From NCBI RefSeq assembly GCF_036013975.1, contig NZ_CP107904.1, forward strand, positions 5,233,001 to 5,297,000: a DNA stretch of 64,000 bases, read 5' to 3'. Below the pieces are notes generated by a model. The model was not told the DNA's origin. It saw only the letters and a list, made by a program, of their open reading frames with translations, and searched no databases. Source of the DNA: Kitasatospora sp. NBC_00458 (lineage in GTDB: Bacteria > Actinomycetota > Actinomycetes > Streptomycetales > Streptomycetaceae). Of the stretch, positions 45,059 through 53,411 are shown in pieces (position 1 is the first letter of the stretch; the number at the start of each line of letters is the position of its first letter). Made by a program: the position numbers and the translations under genes.

Positions 45059-45510
45059 GTGGCTGCATCCGATCTGCGGCGGGGCCCGCCTCGAAGGGGA
45101 CGGGGCGGCCCGGGGTCGCTGCTGTGCGACATTGCGCGGCAGATGAGGTCGTACCCGGTGGAACCGGACGCGGCCAGTCTATCCGCCGGGACGCCGGGGC
45201 CCCCTGGACGCGGTGGTGGGTGGTGGGCGGCCCCGTGCCGTGCAGGGCGTCCACCGGGGCGCGTGGGAGTACCCCGCACGTGTCAAAGTTCGTACCGATC
45301 GCGTACAGGCGCGCCAAGGGATCCGCCCGCCCGACGGGGGCCGTGGCTACCATGACCGCTGTGACGTCCACCCCGAAGGGCGGACGGCTCCGCCGGGTCG
45401 GACGGCGCGACCCCGTCGGACCTGTCCAGCCTGCACGGCCGCGTAGTTGACGGTGTGTCGCGGTGCGAAGCCCAGGGAGGCGCCCCGCGCACGGGGGAGA
45501 GGTGGAGACT
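45059..45510. other. Divergent intergenic region, no gene
   Basis: 452 bases between the FUSC gene and the type VII accessory locus. Open frames here are Arg/Gly/Pro-biased and lack motifs. The region presumably carries promoters for both sides; none could be assigned with confidence. Confidence 0.4.
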
Positions 45511-46062
45511 GTGCCAGGCGAGGCCGGACCGGGCGGCGCCGGACGGGCGGACGGCCCCGACGGTGAGGTGAAACCGTGGCCGCTCGACGACGGCTGGACC
45601 GGCAGTACGGCAGGCCGGGCCCAGGTGGACGGCAGCGCCACCGCACTGGTGGCGGCGTTCGGCTCCAAGGACGTCGAAGTCGAACTCGACACGTTGGCCA
45701 CCTTCAAGAAGCAGGTCGACGCGCTGCTGGCCTCACTGGAGGGCTCGGAAGCGGCCCAGCACAAGGTCAAGGAACAGAAGCTGACGGAGGGGAACCTCGG
45801 TACCGGCTTCAGCGAGTCCAAGGACCTGATGGCCGCGTACGACAGGACGCACGCGGCCATCGCACGGCTCTCGAAGGCCTTCGCGGACCAGATCGCCACG
45901 ATGAGCACGGCGGTCGCCCAGACGGCGGGCGCGTACGGGAGCAACGAGGAGCAGCAGACCGCGACGGCCAAGGCGGTCGCGAGGAACGCCGACACCTACG
46001 CCCCGGCGGCCGGACCGAACGGGCCCGCGCCGAAGCAGGGCGGCGGTGGTTCCTTCTCATGA
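45511..46062 (+). CDS. Helical protein of the type VII secretion accessory locus
   Basis: A 183-residue protein of unknown function. After a Gly/Asp-rich leader and an aromatic patch (KPWPLDDGWTGSTAG), residues 45-150 are predicted helical and amphipathic (VELDTLATFKKQVDALLASL, AAYDRTHAAIARLSKAFADQ), then a Gly/Pro tail ending GGGGSFS. Size and helical pattern resemble WXG100/PE-type partners of ESX systems, but a canonical central WxG is lacking. The GTG at 45511 is placed by GGGGGAGAGGTGGAG just upstream. Its stop overlaps the ATG of the mini-ORF (ATGA), making it the first gene of a coupled set with the WXG protein. Probably an ESX-type partner. Confidence 0.7.
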   Translation: MPGEAGPGGAGRADGPDGEVKPWPLDDGWTGSTAGRAQVDGSATALVAAFGSKDVEVELDTLATFKKQVDALLASLEGSEAAQHKVKEQKLTEGNLGTGFSESKDLMAAYDRTHAAIARLSKAFADQIATMSTAVAQTAGAYGSNEEQQTATAKAVARNADTYAPAAGPNGPAPKQGGGGSFS

Positions 46063-46106
46063 CGACGGTCCACGGGAAGAGTTCCATCCTCACGGGGGGC
46101 AACTGA
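46059..46106 (+). CDS. 15-residue bridging ORF
   Basis: A short frame MTTVHGKSSILTGGN. Its ATG overlaps the upstream stop (ATGA at 46059-46062) and its stop overlaps the next ATG (TGATG at 46104-46108). There is no independent ribosome site at its start. It may serve to carry ribosomes from one gene to the next; whether the peptide has its own role is unknown. Confidence 0.45.
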   Translation: MTTVHGKSSILTGGN

Positions 46107-47752
46107 TGGCCGGAGGGACACACTTCGAGGGGATCGAGCACGCCAAGCTCAAGTCGATGGTCATCGACAGCGATCCGTCGAAGGTGGCCGGCCGGGGCAA
46201 CCAACTCAAGGCTGCCAGCCGGGTCCTGGACGACCTCAGCCGGGCACTGGCCGCCCACCTGGGCCGGATCCAGTGGGAGGGGCCGGCCGCCGAGGGCTTC
46301 AAGACCTGGGCCACCGACCTGAACAAGTCGGCCGCCATGATCAGCGAGTTCTCGAAGGGCGCCGGCGACGCGATGGTCCAGGCCGGCGAGGCGCTGAGCA
46401 CCGCGAAGACCGGAGTGCCGGAACCACCGACGACCGACATCGACACGGTCTCCCGGCATTCCAAGCAGCCCTGTCTGAAGCCATCGGCGGTGACCGTGGC
46501 CGGGATCGGCAACCCGGCCACGATGACCGACGCGATCATGAAGAAGGAGAACCCCGGCTGGGTCTCCTACGCGGAGGCCGCGGCGGCCCAGAAGCGGATC
46601 GATGCCGCGCACCAGGAAGCCATCCACCAGATGGAGAAGCTGGCACAGGCGTACGACGCGGCGATCACCAAGCTGAACGGGCTCAAGTTGCCGGATCTGC
46701 CGGGGGCAGCGAGCGACAACGGCGGTGTCGGGGGTAGCGACGCGGTCGCGGTCGGAGGCGGTGGGCATGTCGGCTCCGGTGGCGCCGTTCGTGGCTCGCG
46801 AAGCGTTGCCTCCGGCTACAGCGGAGGTGGAGGCTATGGCGGTGCCGGCGGATCCGTGACGCCGCGTCCTTCCGCACCGGCTCCACAGGGGCTGGGCTCA
46901 CAGGGACACGTTTCGCCGATCCGGCAGCACGGTGGCGGATCGGTGCCGCTGCCGCACGGCCCGGGGGCGGCCGGACCGTTCACACTCCCGCCGTACCCCG
47001 CCGGCCACCCGGGGGCCGGGTTGGACGGCCTTCCGCCCGTGTCGACCCTGCCCGGTCAGACTGGTCCGGCGGGTCCCAACGGCGGTGGTCCCGTGCCGCC
47101 GTACACCCAGGGAGGCAGCTCAGGCCATCCGACGGTGCCCGGCGGCGGCCCCGTCCCCTACCCCGGCGGGCCTGCTCCGTTCGGAGGCATTGGGTCGATC
47201 GGTGACGGCTCCGTCCCCGTCAAGGGTGGTGGAGGGGCGCTCCCGTCGAACCGGGCGGGTGCCGTCGGCGGCAACCTGCCTGCCAAAGGCGGCGGTTCGG
47301 TTCCGGAAGGCACCACCGGCCCGGTCTTCGGGTCCAGGGAGGCGCAGGGTCGGTTCGGTGCGGCCAGCGGCCAAGGCGGCTTCGGCGGGATGGGTGGCGG
47401 TGTCCATCCGGGCATGGGCGGCTACGGCGGTGGTGGCGCTGTGGTCGGAGGAGGTCCGCGCAGCCGGGGCCCCGCTTCGACCGGCGGAGGTGTGGTCGGT
47501 GGGCAGAAGAGCCCAGCGGCTGACGGCGAGTTCACGCCGGGCGGCAGCGGCCTGCGCAACCGGGCCGCCGCTGCGGGAGCAGCGGCGGAGAGCGGGGCGC
47601 GTCAGGCCCCGAGCGGCATGATGGGGCCGGGCGTGATGGGCGGCCCGGCTGATCGGCGCGGGCGCGAGCGCCGCCGGGCCGACTACCTGTACGAGAACGA
47701 GGAGACCTGGACCGGCGGTTCTTCGAAGAGCAACCCCGGCGTGGTCGAGTAA
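46106..47752 (+). CDS. WXG/PPE-like putative type VII secretion substrate
   Basis: A 548-residue protein. The N-terminal ~200 residues are helical with a WxG motif at W57-E58-G59 (GRIQWEGPAAEGFKTWATDL), as in ESX substrates; a second helical part follows (NPGWVSYAEAAAAQKRIDAA, QMEKLAQAYDAAITKL). From 215 to 520 it is Gly/Pro/Ser-rich and disordered. The C-terminal end RRADYLYENEETWTGG holds a YxxxE element (YENEE), compatible with the T7SS export signal. ATG 46106 has a GGGGGG stretch 6 bases upstream. Lies between the small helical gene and the mycosin. Export by an ESX system is inferred, since no EccC or EccD is in the window. Confidence 0.75.
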   Translation: MAGGTHFEGIEHAKLKSMVIDSDPSKVAGRGNQLKAASRVLDDLSRALAAHLGRIQWEGPAAEGFKTWATDLNKSAAMISEFSKGAGDAMVQAGEALSTAKTGVPEPPTTDIDTVSRHSKQPCLKPSAVTVAGIGNPATMTDAIMKKENPGWVSYAEAAAAQKRIDAAHQEAIHQMEKLAQAYDAAITKLNGLKLPDLPGAASDNGGVGGSDAVAVGGGGHVGSGGAVRGSRSVASGYSGGGGYGGAGGSVTPRPSAPAPQGLGSQGHVSPIRQHGGGSVPLPHGPGAAGPFTLPPYPAGHPGAGLDGLPPVSTLPGQTGPAGPNGGGPVPPYTQGGSSGHPTVPGGGPVPYPGGPAPFGGIGSIGDGSVPVKGGGGALPSNRAGAVGGNLPAKGGGSVPEGTTGPVFGSREAQGRFGAASGQGGFGGMGGGVHPGMGGYGGGGAVVGGGPRSRGPASTGGGVVGGQKSPAADGEFTPGGSGLRNRAAAAGAAAESGARQAPSGMMGPGVMGGPADRRGRERRRADYLYENEETWTGGSSKSNPGVVE

Positions 47753-47852
47753 CCAGCCAACGACTGCCCGGCCACTGGGCTCACCCCGGTGGCCGGGCAG
47801 ACCTGTCCGGGGCGTGTCCTCGCCTGGCGGGCAAACCGACGAGGGAGCTGTG

Positions 47853-49133
47853 GTGCGGCGGACGGACGTACGGGTAAGCGGGCGGGTGTTGGCCGTAGCG
47901 GTGCTGGCGGCGGGAATTGCCGCTGGTCCGACTGGCCCTGCGGTTGCGGCGGATTCGATCCGTGATCAGCAGTGGCACCTGGATGCCATGAAGGTCTCGG
48001 AGATCTGGAAGATCAGCAAGGGTCAGGGCGTCACGGTGGCCGTGATTGACAGCGGCTTCAAGCTTGACCATCCGGACCTGGTGGGGCAACTACTTCCGGG
48101 GCAGGACCTCAGTGGTCTCTCGGGAGGAGTGGGGGAATATACGGAAAGTCACGGAACCGAGATGGCCGCTTTGGTGGCGGGATCCGGGAAGGGGCTTGGA
48201 GGGAAGGGGGCTTACGGCCTGGCGCCGGGGGCTAGGGTGCTGCCGATCAAGATCAAGAATAACGACAACTCTGCTGGTGTCAGCACCTCGGAATTTCTGA
48301 GGCAGATCAACCGGGGTGTCGTTTATGCGGCAGATCATGGCGCCAAGATCATCAGCATCTCCCAGGCGACGTCGGCTTCGAGTGTGTCGAATCAGGACAT
48401 CGATGAGTTGAAGGAGGCCGTTGCGTACGCGCGTGCCAAGGGAGCTCTTTTGGTCGCAGGTGTGGGCAATTCTGCGCAGGCTGGAAACCCCGTCAAGTTC
48501 CCGGCGGCGATTCCTGGTGTTATCGGCGTGGGTGCGGTGGATCGATCCGGGATGGTCACGGCCGAGTCGGAGCAGGGGGCGCAGGTTGACCTCGCGGCGC
48601 CGGGTGTCGAGATCTACAACGCTTGTACCGCGGATTCTGGTTATTGCAAGGGCCATGGTACGTCCGATGCGACGGCATTGGTTTCCGCCTCGGCGGCTCT
48701 GGTGTGGTCGGCACATCCGGAATGGACCGCGAATCAAGTCGCGCGGGTTCTGATCAACACTGCGGGGAAGCCCACGGACGGATCCAATCGGAATGACATC
48801 GTCGGCTACGGCATTGTTCGGCCGAGGGTCGCACTGACCGAGCCGGGGGATCCGGGGCCGGCGGATGTGTATCCGATCCCGGAGCAGGCGGTCGGTGGGA
48901 CCTCGCCCGCTCCCTCCTCCTCGGCCCCGTCTGTTCAGACGGGGCCGGCGGTGCCCGCGCCGGTGCCGGGGGAGGGGGGTGCTCCGGTCGGCGGGCCTGC
49001 GGTGCGGCCGGTGGCCGAGGAGCAGTCGGATTCCGGTGTGGCGGTGCCGATCGTGATTGCCGGCGCCGGGGGGCTGGTGGTGCTGTCGGTGGTCGGCGGG
49101 GTGGTGTTCGTGAGGCGGCGGCGGTCGGCGTAG
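47853..49133 (+). CDS. mycP: Mycosin: type VII secretion-associated subtilisin-like serine protease
   Basis: A 426-residue S8 protease. Signal peptide ends near AVAADS; catalytic triad D66 (VAVIDSGFKL), H100 (ESHGTEMAAL) and S271 (HGTSDATALVSASAAL). A Pro/Ser-rich linker from about 345 leads to a membrane helix (VAVPIVIAGAGGLVVLSVVG) and a basic tail (FVRRRRSA), the mycosin layout that anchors the protease outside the membrane. Mycosins are structural and proteolytic parts of ESX systems. The GTG at 47853 is preferred to 47850 because AGGGAG is then five bases upstream. Codon use between 47,880 and 48,850 is unusually A/T-ending for this window (GGT TAT TGC, GCT, AAT), unlike the genes around it. 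Confidence 0.9.
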   Translation: MRRTDVRVSGRVLAVAVLAAGIAAGPTGPAVAADSIRDQQWHLDAMKVSEIWKISKGQGVTVAVIDSGFKLDHPDLVGQLLPGQDLSGLSGGVGEYTESHGTEMAALVAGSGKGLGGKGAYGLAPGARVLPIKIKNNDNSAGVSTSEFLRQINRGVVYAADHGAKIISISQATSASSVSNQDIDELKEAVAYARAKGALLVAGVGNSAQAGNPVKFPAAIPGVIGVGAVDRSGMVTAESEQGAQVDLAAPGVEIYNACTADSGYCKGHGTSDATALVSASAALVWSAHPEWTANQVARVLINTAGKPTDGSNRNDIVGYGIVRPRVALTEPGDPGPADVYPIPEQAVGGTSPAPSSSAPSVQTGPAVPAPVPGEGGAPVGGPAVRPVAEEQSDSGVAVPIVIAGAGGLVVLSVVGGVVFVRRRRSA

Positions 49134-49256
49134 TGCCGGGTGTCGGGCGACGGTCCGTACGACCGGCGTGCGGGGCGGCGCGTGGTGAGGGGAGGGCGCC
49201 GGTGTCACCCGGGTGGGTGCTGGTCCGGTGGGCGGAGTGGTCGTCAGGGTGGTGGT

Positions 49257-50600
49257 ATGGGTGCGAAGGGACAGATGCGGCGGGCTGCGGCTGCGGCGCT
49301 GATCGGTACGGCGATCGAGTTCTACGACTTCTTCATCTACGGGACGGCGGCGGCGCTCGTCTTCGGCGGGGTGTTCTTCCCGGAACTGGGTGCGGTGGGG
49401 GCGCTGTTGGCGGCCTTCTCGGTGTACGCGGTGGCGTTCCTGGCGCGGCCGCTGGGGGCGGTGGCGTTCGGGCACTTCGGGGACCGGCTGGGGCGGAAGA
49501 CGACGCTGGTGGTGTCGCTGCTGCTGATGGGCCTGTCGACGGCGGCGGTGGGGCTGTTGCCGGGGTTCGAGGTGTGGGGCTGGTGGTCGCCGGTGGCGCT
49601 GGTGGTGCTGCGGGTCTGTCAGGGGGTGGGGCTGGGCGGCGAGTGGGGCGGTGCGGCGCTGCTGGTGGCGGAGAACGCGCCGGCCGGGCGGCGCGGCCGG
49701 TACGGCGCCTATCTGCAGTTGGGGCCGACCAGTGGCTTCGTGCTGGCCAACGGCGTGTTCCTGGGGCTCCAACTGTGGCTGGACGAGGCGGCGTTCCGGT
49801 CCTGGGGCTGGCGGGTGCCGTTCCTGGCGTCGTTGGCGCTGGTGGCGGTGGGGCTGTTCGTGCGGCTGCGGGTGGAGGAGACGCCGTTGTTCAAGGGGGA
49901 GGCGCGCACGGGTGCGGAGCGGGCGCCGGTGGTGGAGGTGTTGCGCGGGCACTGGCGGACGGTGCTGGTCGGCTGTGGTGCGATCACCGTGGGGTACGCG
50001 CTGTTCTACCTGACCACCACGTACGCGTTGGCGTACGCCACGACCGGTCTCGGCGTGCCGAGCACGGTGGTGCTGTCGATGCTGCTGGCGGGCGCGGTGG
50101 GGAAGGGCGTGACGGTGTGGCTGAGTGCGCGGCGCAGTGACGTGTGGGGGCGTCGGCGGACCCTGCAGGGGGCGACCGTACTGGCGGTGGTGTGGGGGCT
50201 GGTGCTGTTCCCTCTGCTGGAGACGGTGCGGCGGCCGCTGATGTTCGTCGCGCTGGCGGGGGCGATGGTGGTGCTGGGGTGTCTGCTGGGGCCGTTGGCG
50301 GCGTTCCTGCCGGAGTTGTTCCCGACCCGGGTGCGGTACACGGGGGCCGCCCTCACGTACAACCTGGGCGGGGTGGTGGGCGGGGCGACCACGCCGCTGA
50401 TCGCGACCAGGCTGACGGACGCGTACGGCACGGCGGAGCCGGTCGGCTGGTACCTGGCGGTGTGGGGGGTGGTGGCGCTGCTCTGTCTGCGGCTGCTGCC
50501 GGAGACGAGCGGGACGGATCTGGCGGTGGCCGGGGCCCACGGCGGGCGCCGTCGGGCATCCGCGCTGGGGGCCGGGGCAGGGGTGGATCCGGCGGCGTAG
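49257..50600 (+). CDS. MHS family MFS metabolite:H+ symporter
   Basis: A 447-residue transporter of the metabolite:H+ symporter group. Signatures: GTAIEFYDFFIYGTAAALVF (family helix 1), RPLGAVAFGHFGDRLGRK (motif A after helix 2), VCQGVGLGGEWGGAALL, and EETPLFKG before the central loop, all characteristic of the shikimate/proline betaine/citrate-type MHS. About 12 helices. Substrate unknown. ATG 49257 has AGGGTGGTGG upstream; another ATG at 49275 has GAAGGGA before it. Third codon positions here are dominated by G (GTG, CTG, GCG) rather than C, unlike most genes in the window. Confidence 0.88.
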   Translation: MGAKGQMRRAAAAALIGTAIEFYDFFIYGTAAALVFGGVFFPELGAVGALLAAFSVYAVAFLARPLGAVAFGHFGDRLGRKTTLVVSLLLMGLSTAAVGLLPGFEVWGWWSPVALVVLRVCQGVGLGGEWGGAALLVAENAPAGRRGRYGAYLQLGPTSGFVLANGVFLGLQLWLDEAAFRSWGWRVPFLASLALVAVGLFVRLRVEETPLFKGEARTGAERAPVVEVLRGHWRTVLVGCGAITVGYALFYLTTTYALAYATTGLGVPSTVVLSMLLAGAVGKGVTVWLSARRSDVWGRRRTLQGATVLAVVWGLVLFPLLETVRRPLMFVALAGAMVVLGCLLGPLAAFLPELFPTRVRYTGAALTYNLGGVVGGATTPLIATRLTDAYGTAEPVGWYLAVWGVVALLCLRLLPETSGTDLAVAGAHGGRRRASALGAGAGVDPAA

Positions 50601-50849
50601 GGCCTGGTCGGCGGGGTCGGCCGCCCGGGAGCCGCGGCCTCCCGGGCGGGCCGGGATCCGGTGGTGGCCGGGGGCGGAGCGGAGGCCGGTCGGCGTCGGT
50701 CCGGAGGGGTCGATCGGGCGTGCGGAAGGGGGTGAACGCGGTGGGCCGGCCGGCCCGGGTCGATTTCCCTTTCCGGTCCCGGGCCGTGTAGTGTCTTCCT
50801 TGTTCGAGCGAGCGAGCGGTCAGCGAGCAAGCGGGAACAGAGTGAACAG

Positions 50850-50922
50850 GCCCCTATAGCTCAGTCGGTAGAGCGTCTCCATGGTAAGGAGAAGGTCTGC
50901 GGTTCGATTCCGCATGGGGGCT
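50850..50922 (+). tRNA. tRNA-Thr (anticodon GGT)
   Basis: A 73-base cloverleaf. Acceptor GCCCCTA with TGGGGGC, discriminator T. The anticodon arm TCTCC/GGAGA closes ATGGTAA, giving GGT, which reads ACC. T arm GCGGTTCGATTCCGC. A T-tailed terminator follows after 8 bases. Confidence 0.95.
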
Positions 50923-50930
50923 CGGCAAAG

Positions 50931-50959
50931 GACCTCCGCCATCAGGCGGGGGTCTTTTT
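50931..50959 (+). terminator. Intrinsic terminator after tRNA-Thr
   Basis: 10-bp stem (GACCTCCGCC with GGCGGGGGTC, one T-G pair) around ATCA, directly followed by TTTTT. Confidence 0.92.
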
Positions 50960-51091
50960 CGTGTATCCACCCCCGTGGCGGCGGTGAGACGGCCTAGCAA
51001 GTCGGGTACGGAATGCGCTGTGATGGTGCGTCATCGGCCGCCCGCCCCGACCGGGTGGGGGCGCGGGCCGGACGCCGATCTGGAGGGCCTC

Positions 51092-51760
51092 ATGGGTGTT
51101 CGACTCGTGGTGGTCGACGACCACCGGCTGCTGGCGGAGGCGCTGGCCACCGCGCTCCAGCTGCGGGGTCACCGGGTGCTCGCGGTCGGTTCGCCGGCCG
51201 CGTCGGCGGCCGACCTGGTGGTGGGTCGGAGGCCTGAGGTGTGTCTTCTCGGGGTGGCCGCACCGGCTGATCCGGGGGCTTTCGAGGGGTTGCGCCGGAT
51301 CCGCCGGGAGCGGCCCGAGGTGGCCGTCATCGTGCTCGGCCCGGTCGGTGAACTGCGCGGTGTGGCAGGGGCGTTCGCGGCCGGGGCGGCGGGCTACGTG
51401 CCGAGTGACGAGCGGATCGAGGTGGTCGAGCGGGCCATCGCGCGGGCTCGGGCGGGTGAGGCGGCGGTCGCCGTGGAGGTGCTCCGCGGCGCCTTCGACC
51501 AGTTGCTCAGGCCGGCGGCCGAGCCGGACGACGAGGCGGTCCGGCTGCTCCGGCTGCTGACCCGGCGCGAGGTCCAGGTGCTGGCCCGGATCGCGGACGG
51601 CGAGGACACCGCGGCGATCGCGGCGGGGATGCGGATCGCCGCGAGCACGGCGCGGACGCACGTCCAGCGGGTGCTGATGAAGCTCGGCGCGCGGACCCGT
51701 CTGGAGGCGGCCGCGGTGGCGGCGCGTACCGGGCTGCTGGACCGGTTGGCCCGGCCCTGA
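51092..51760 (+). CDS. LuxR/NarL-type regulator with degenerate receiver domain
   Basis: A 222-residue response-regulator-like protein. The receiver begins RLVVVDDHRLLAEALA with the acidic pair intact, but the phosphoacceptor position reads PEVCLLGVAAP, where G54 replaces Asp; the conserved Lys loop is also changed (GYVPSDERI). The C-terminal LuxR helix-turn-helix is normal: LLTRREVQVLARIADGEDTA, ASTARTHVQRVLMKLGARTR. It therefore cannot be phosphorylated in the usual way and probably acts as an atypical regulator. No histidine kinase is next to it. ATG 51092 has GGAGG five bases upstream. galE follows after about 275 bases. Confidence 0.87.
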   Translation: MGVRLVVVDDHRLLAEALATALQLRGHRVLAVGSPAASAADLVVGRRPEVCLLGVAAPADPGAFEGLRRIRRERPEVAVIVLGPVGELRGVAGAFAAGAAGYVPSDERIEVVERAIARARAGEAAVAVEVLRGAFDQLLRPAAEPDDEAVRLLRLLTRREVQVLARIADGEDTAAIAAGMRIAASTARTHVQRVLMKLGARTRLEAAAVAARTGLLDRLARP

Positions 51761-52037
51761 GGGCGGCGCCCGCCGGTCCGGACGGCCGGTCCGGGGCGCG
51801 GGGCCCGGTGCGGGTTCGCGGCCACGGCGGGGCCGGCGGGGACGGAGTGCGCGGCGCGAGGTGTCGTACGGGTGGCCGGGGGGTGTCCGGGCGCACCGAA
51901 GCGGGGCACAGCGGACGCGAGGGGGAGTGCCCGGTGGTCCGGAGCACCCCTGCGGGCCAGGGAGAATGGCCGCAGTCGTACGTACGTCTCCGATGGCCCG
52001 CCGACGGCGGCGGACCATCGTCCGCTGGAGGTCGAGC

Positions 52038-53015
52038 ATGAGTAAGTACCTGGTCACGGGTGGCGCCGGCTATGTCGGCAGCGTGGTGGCCGCCCACCTG
52101 CTGGAGGCGGGTCACCAGGTGACCGTCCTGGACGACCTCTCCACCGGCTTCCGCGAGGGCGTGCCGGCCGGTGCCGAGTTCGTCGAGGGCCGGATCCAGG
52201 AGGCGGGCGAGGTCCTGGACGCCTCCTTCGACGGTGTGCTGCACTTCGCCGCCTCCTCGCAGGTCGGCGAGTCGGTCGCGGACCCGGAGAAGTACTGGCG
52301 CAACAACGTGGCCGGTTCGCTGGAGCTGGTCGGCGCGATGCGCGCGGCGGGCGTGCGCAAGCTGGTGTTCTCCTCCACCGCCGCGACCTACGGCGAGCCG
52401 GAGTCCGTGCCGATCGCCGAGAGCGCCCGCACCGCGCCCACCAACACCTACGGCGCCACCAAGCTGGCCGTCGACCACCTGATCACCGGCGAGGCCGTGG
52501 CCCACGGCCTGGCCGCCGTCTCGCTGCGCTACTTCAACGTGGCCGGTGCGTACGCCTCCTCCTCCGGTGTCGCGTTCGGCGAGCGGCACGACCCGGAGTC
52601 GCACCTGATCCCGCTGGTGTTCCAGGCGGCGCTCGGTCAGCGCGAGCACATCGCGGTGTACGGCGACGACTACCCGACCCCGGACGGCACCTGCATCCGC
52701 GACTACATCCACGTCGCCGACCTGGCCGACGCCCACCTGCTGGCGCTGGACGCGGCCAGGCCGGGCGAGCACCTGATCTGCAACCTGGGCAACGGCAGCG
52801 GCTTCTCGGTCCACGAGGTGATCGAGTCGGTCAAGCGCGTGACCGGCCGGGAGATCCCGGTGCAGGTCTCCGGCCGCCGCGCCGGCGACCCGGCCGTCCT
52901 GGTCGCCTCGGCCGAGCGCGCCCACAAGGAGCTGGGCTGGACGCCGCGCCGCCCGAACCTGGACGACATCGTCGCCGACGCCTGGAAGTTCACCCTGGAG
53001 AAGAACGGCCGGTAG
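52038..53015 (+). CDS. galE: UDP-glucose 4-epimerase GalE
   Basis: A 325-residue short-chain dehydrogenase/reductase-fold epimerase interconverting UDP-glucose and UDP-galactose with bound NAD. NAD motif GGAGYVG (8-14), catalytic SSTAATYG region (112-119) and Y138-x3-K142 (TNTYGATKLAV). LRYFNVAGAYASSSGVAFGE and PDGTCIRDYIHVADLADAH are typical GalE wording. ATG 52038 has GGAGG at 6-base spacing. It is isolated from galU but belongs to the same UDP-sugar supply; a 15-bp hairpin terminator follows. Confidence 0.95.
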   Translation: MSKYLVTGGAGYVGSVVAAHLLEAGHQVTVLDDLSTGFREGVPAGAEFVEGRIQEAGEVLDASFDGVLHFAASSQVGESVADPEKYWRNNVAGSLELVGAMRAAGVRKLVFSSTAATYGEPESVPIAESARTAPTNTYGATKLAVDHLITGEAVAHGLAAVSLRYFNVAGAYASSSGVAFGERHDPESHLIPLVFQAALGQREHIAVYGDDYPTPDGTCIRDYIHVADLADAHLLALDAARPGEHLICNLGNGSGFSVHEVIESVKRVTGREIPVQVSGRRAGDPAVLVASAERAHKELGWTPRRPNLDDIVADAWKFTLEKNGR

Positions 53016-53057
53016 GTCCGACAGGCAGAGCACCCGGTCGAACGGGCCGGGCACGGA

Positions 53058-53094
53058 CGGAGCGCCGCCCCCGCAGGCAGGGGGCGGCGCTCCG
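53058..53094 (+). terminator. Hairpin terminator after galE
   Basis: Perfect 15-bp stem (53058-53072 with 53080-53094) with a 7-base GCAGGCA loop, 42 bases after the stop. The remaining ~315 bases before the next gene hold no gene; TTGACG at about 53221 is a possible -35. Confidence 0.85.
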
Positions 53095-53411
53095 GCGTTC
53101 CCGGCGGCTGCGGCACGGCGTCGGCCCGGCTGCGACACGGCTCCGGTCCGGATCCGACGCGGCGAAGGAGCCGGGCGCCGGGGGCCCGAGGTGCACCAAG
53201 TCGCTCCGATTTCCCACCTCTTGACGAAACTTCACCAAACCCCCACCGGGTCGGCGCCCACCCCGTACGCTGATTCCGGTACCGGTGGGGGTCGGCACCT
53301 CAGCACTCCCGGGTACCCGGGGGGTTGGCGGCGCAGGGGTGCCCGGACGGCGGCGGCAGGGCCGGGGCGCCGCCCCGGACGCGGCCGGAGCTGAGCAGGG
53401 GGGAAGTGTCG

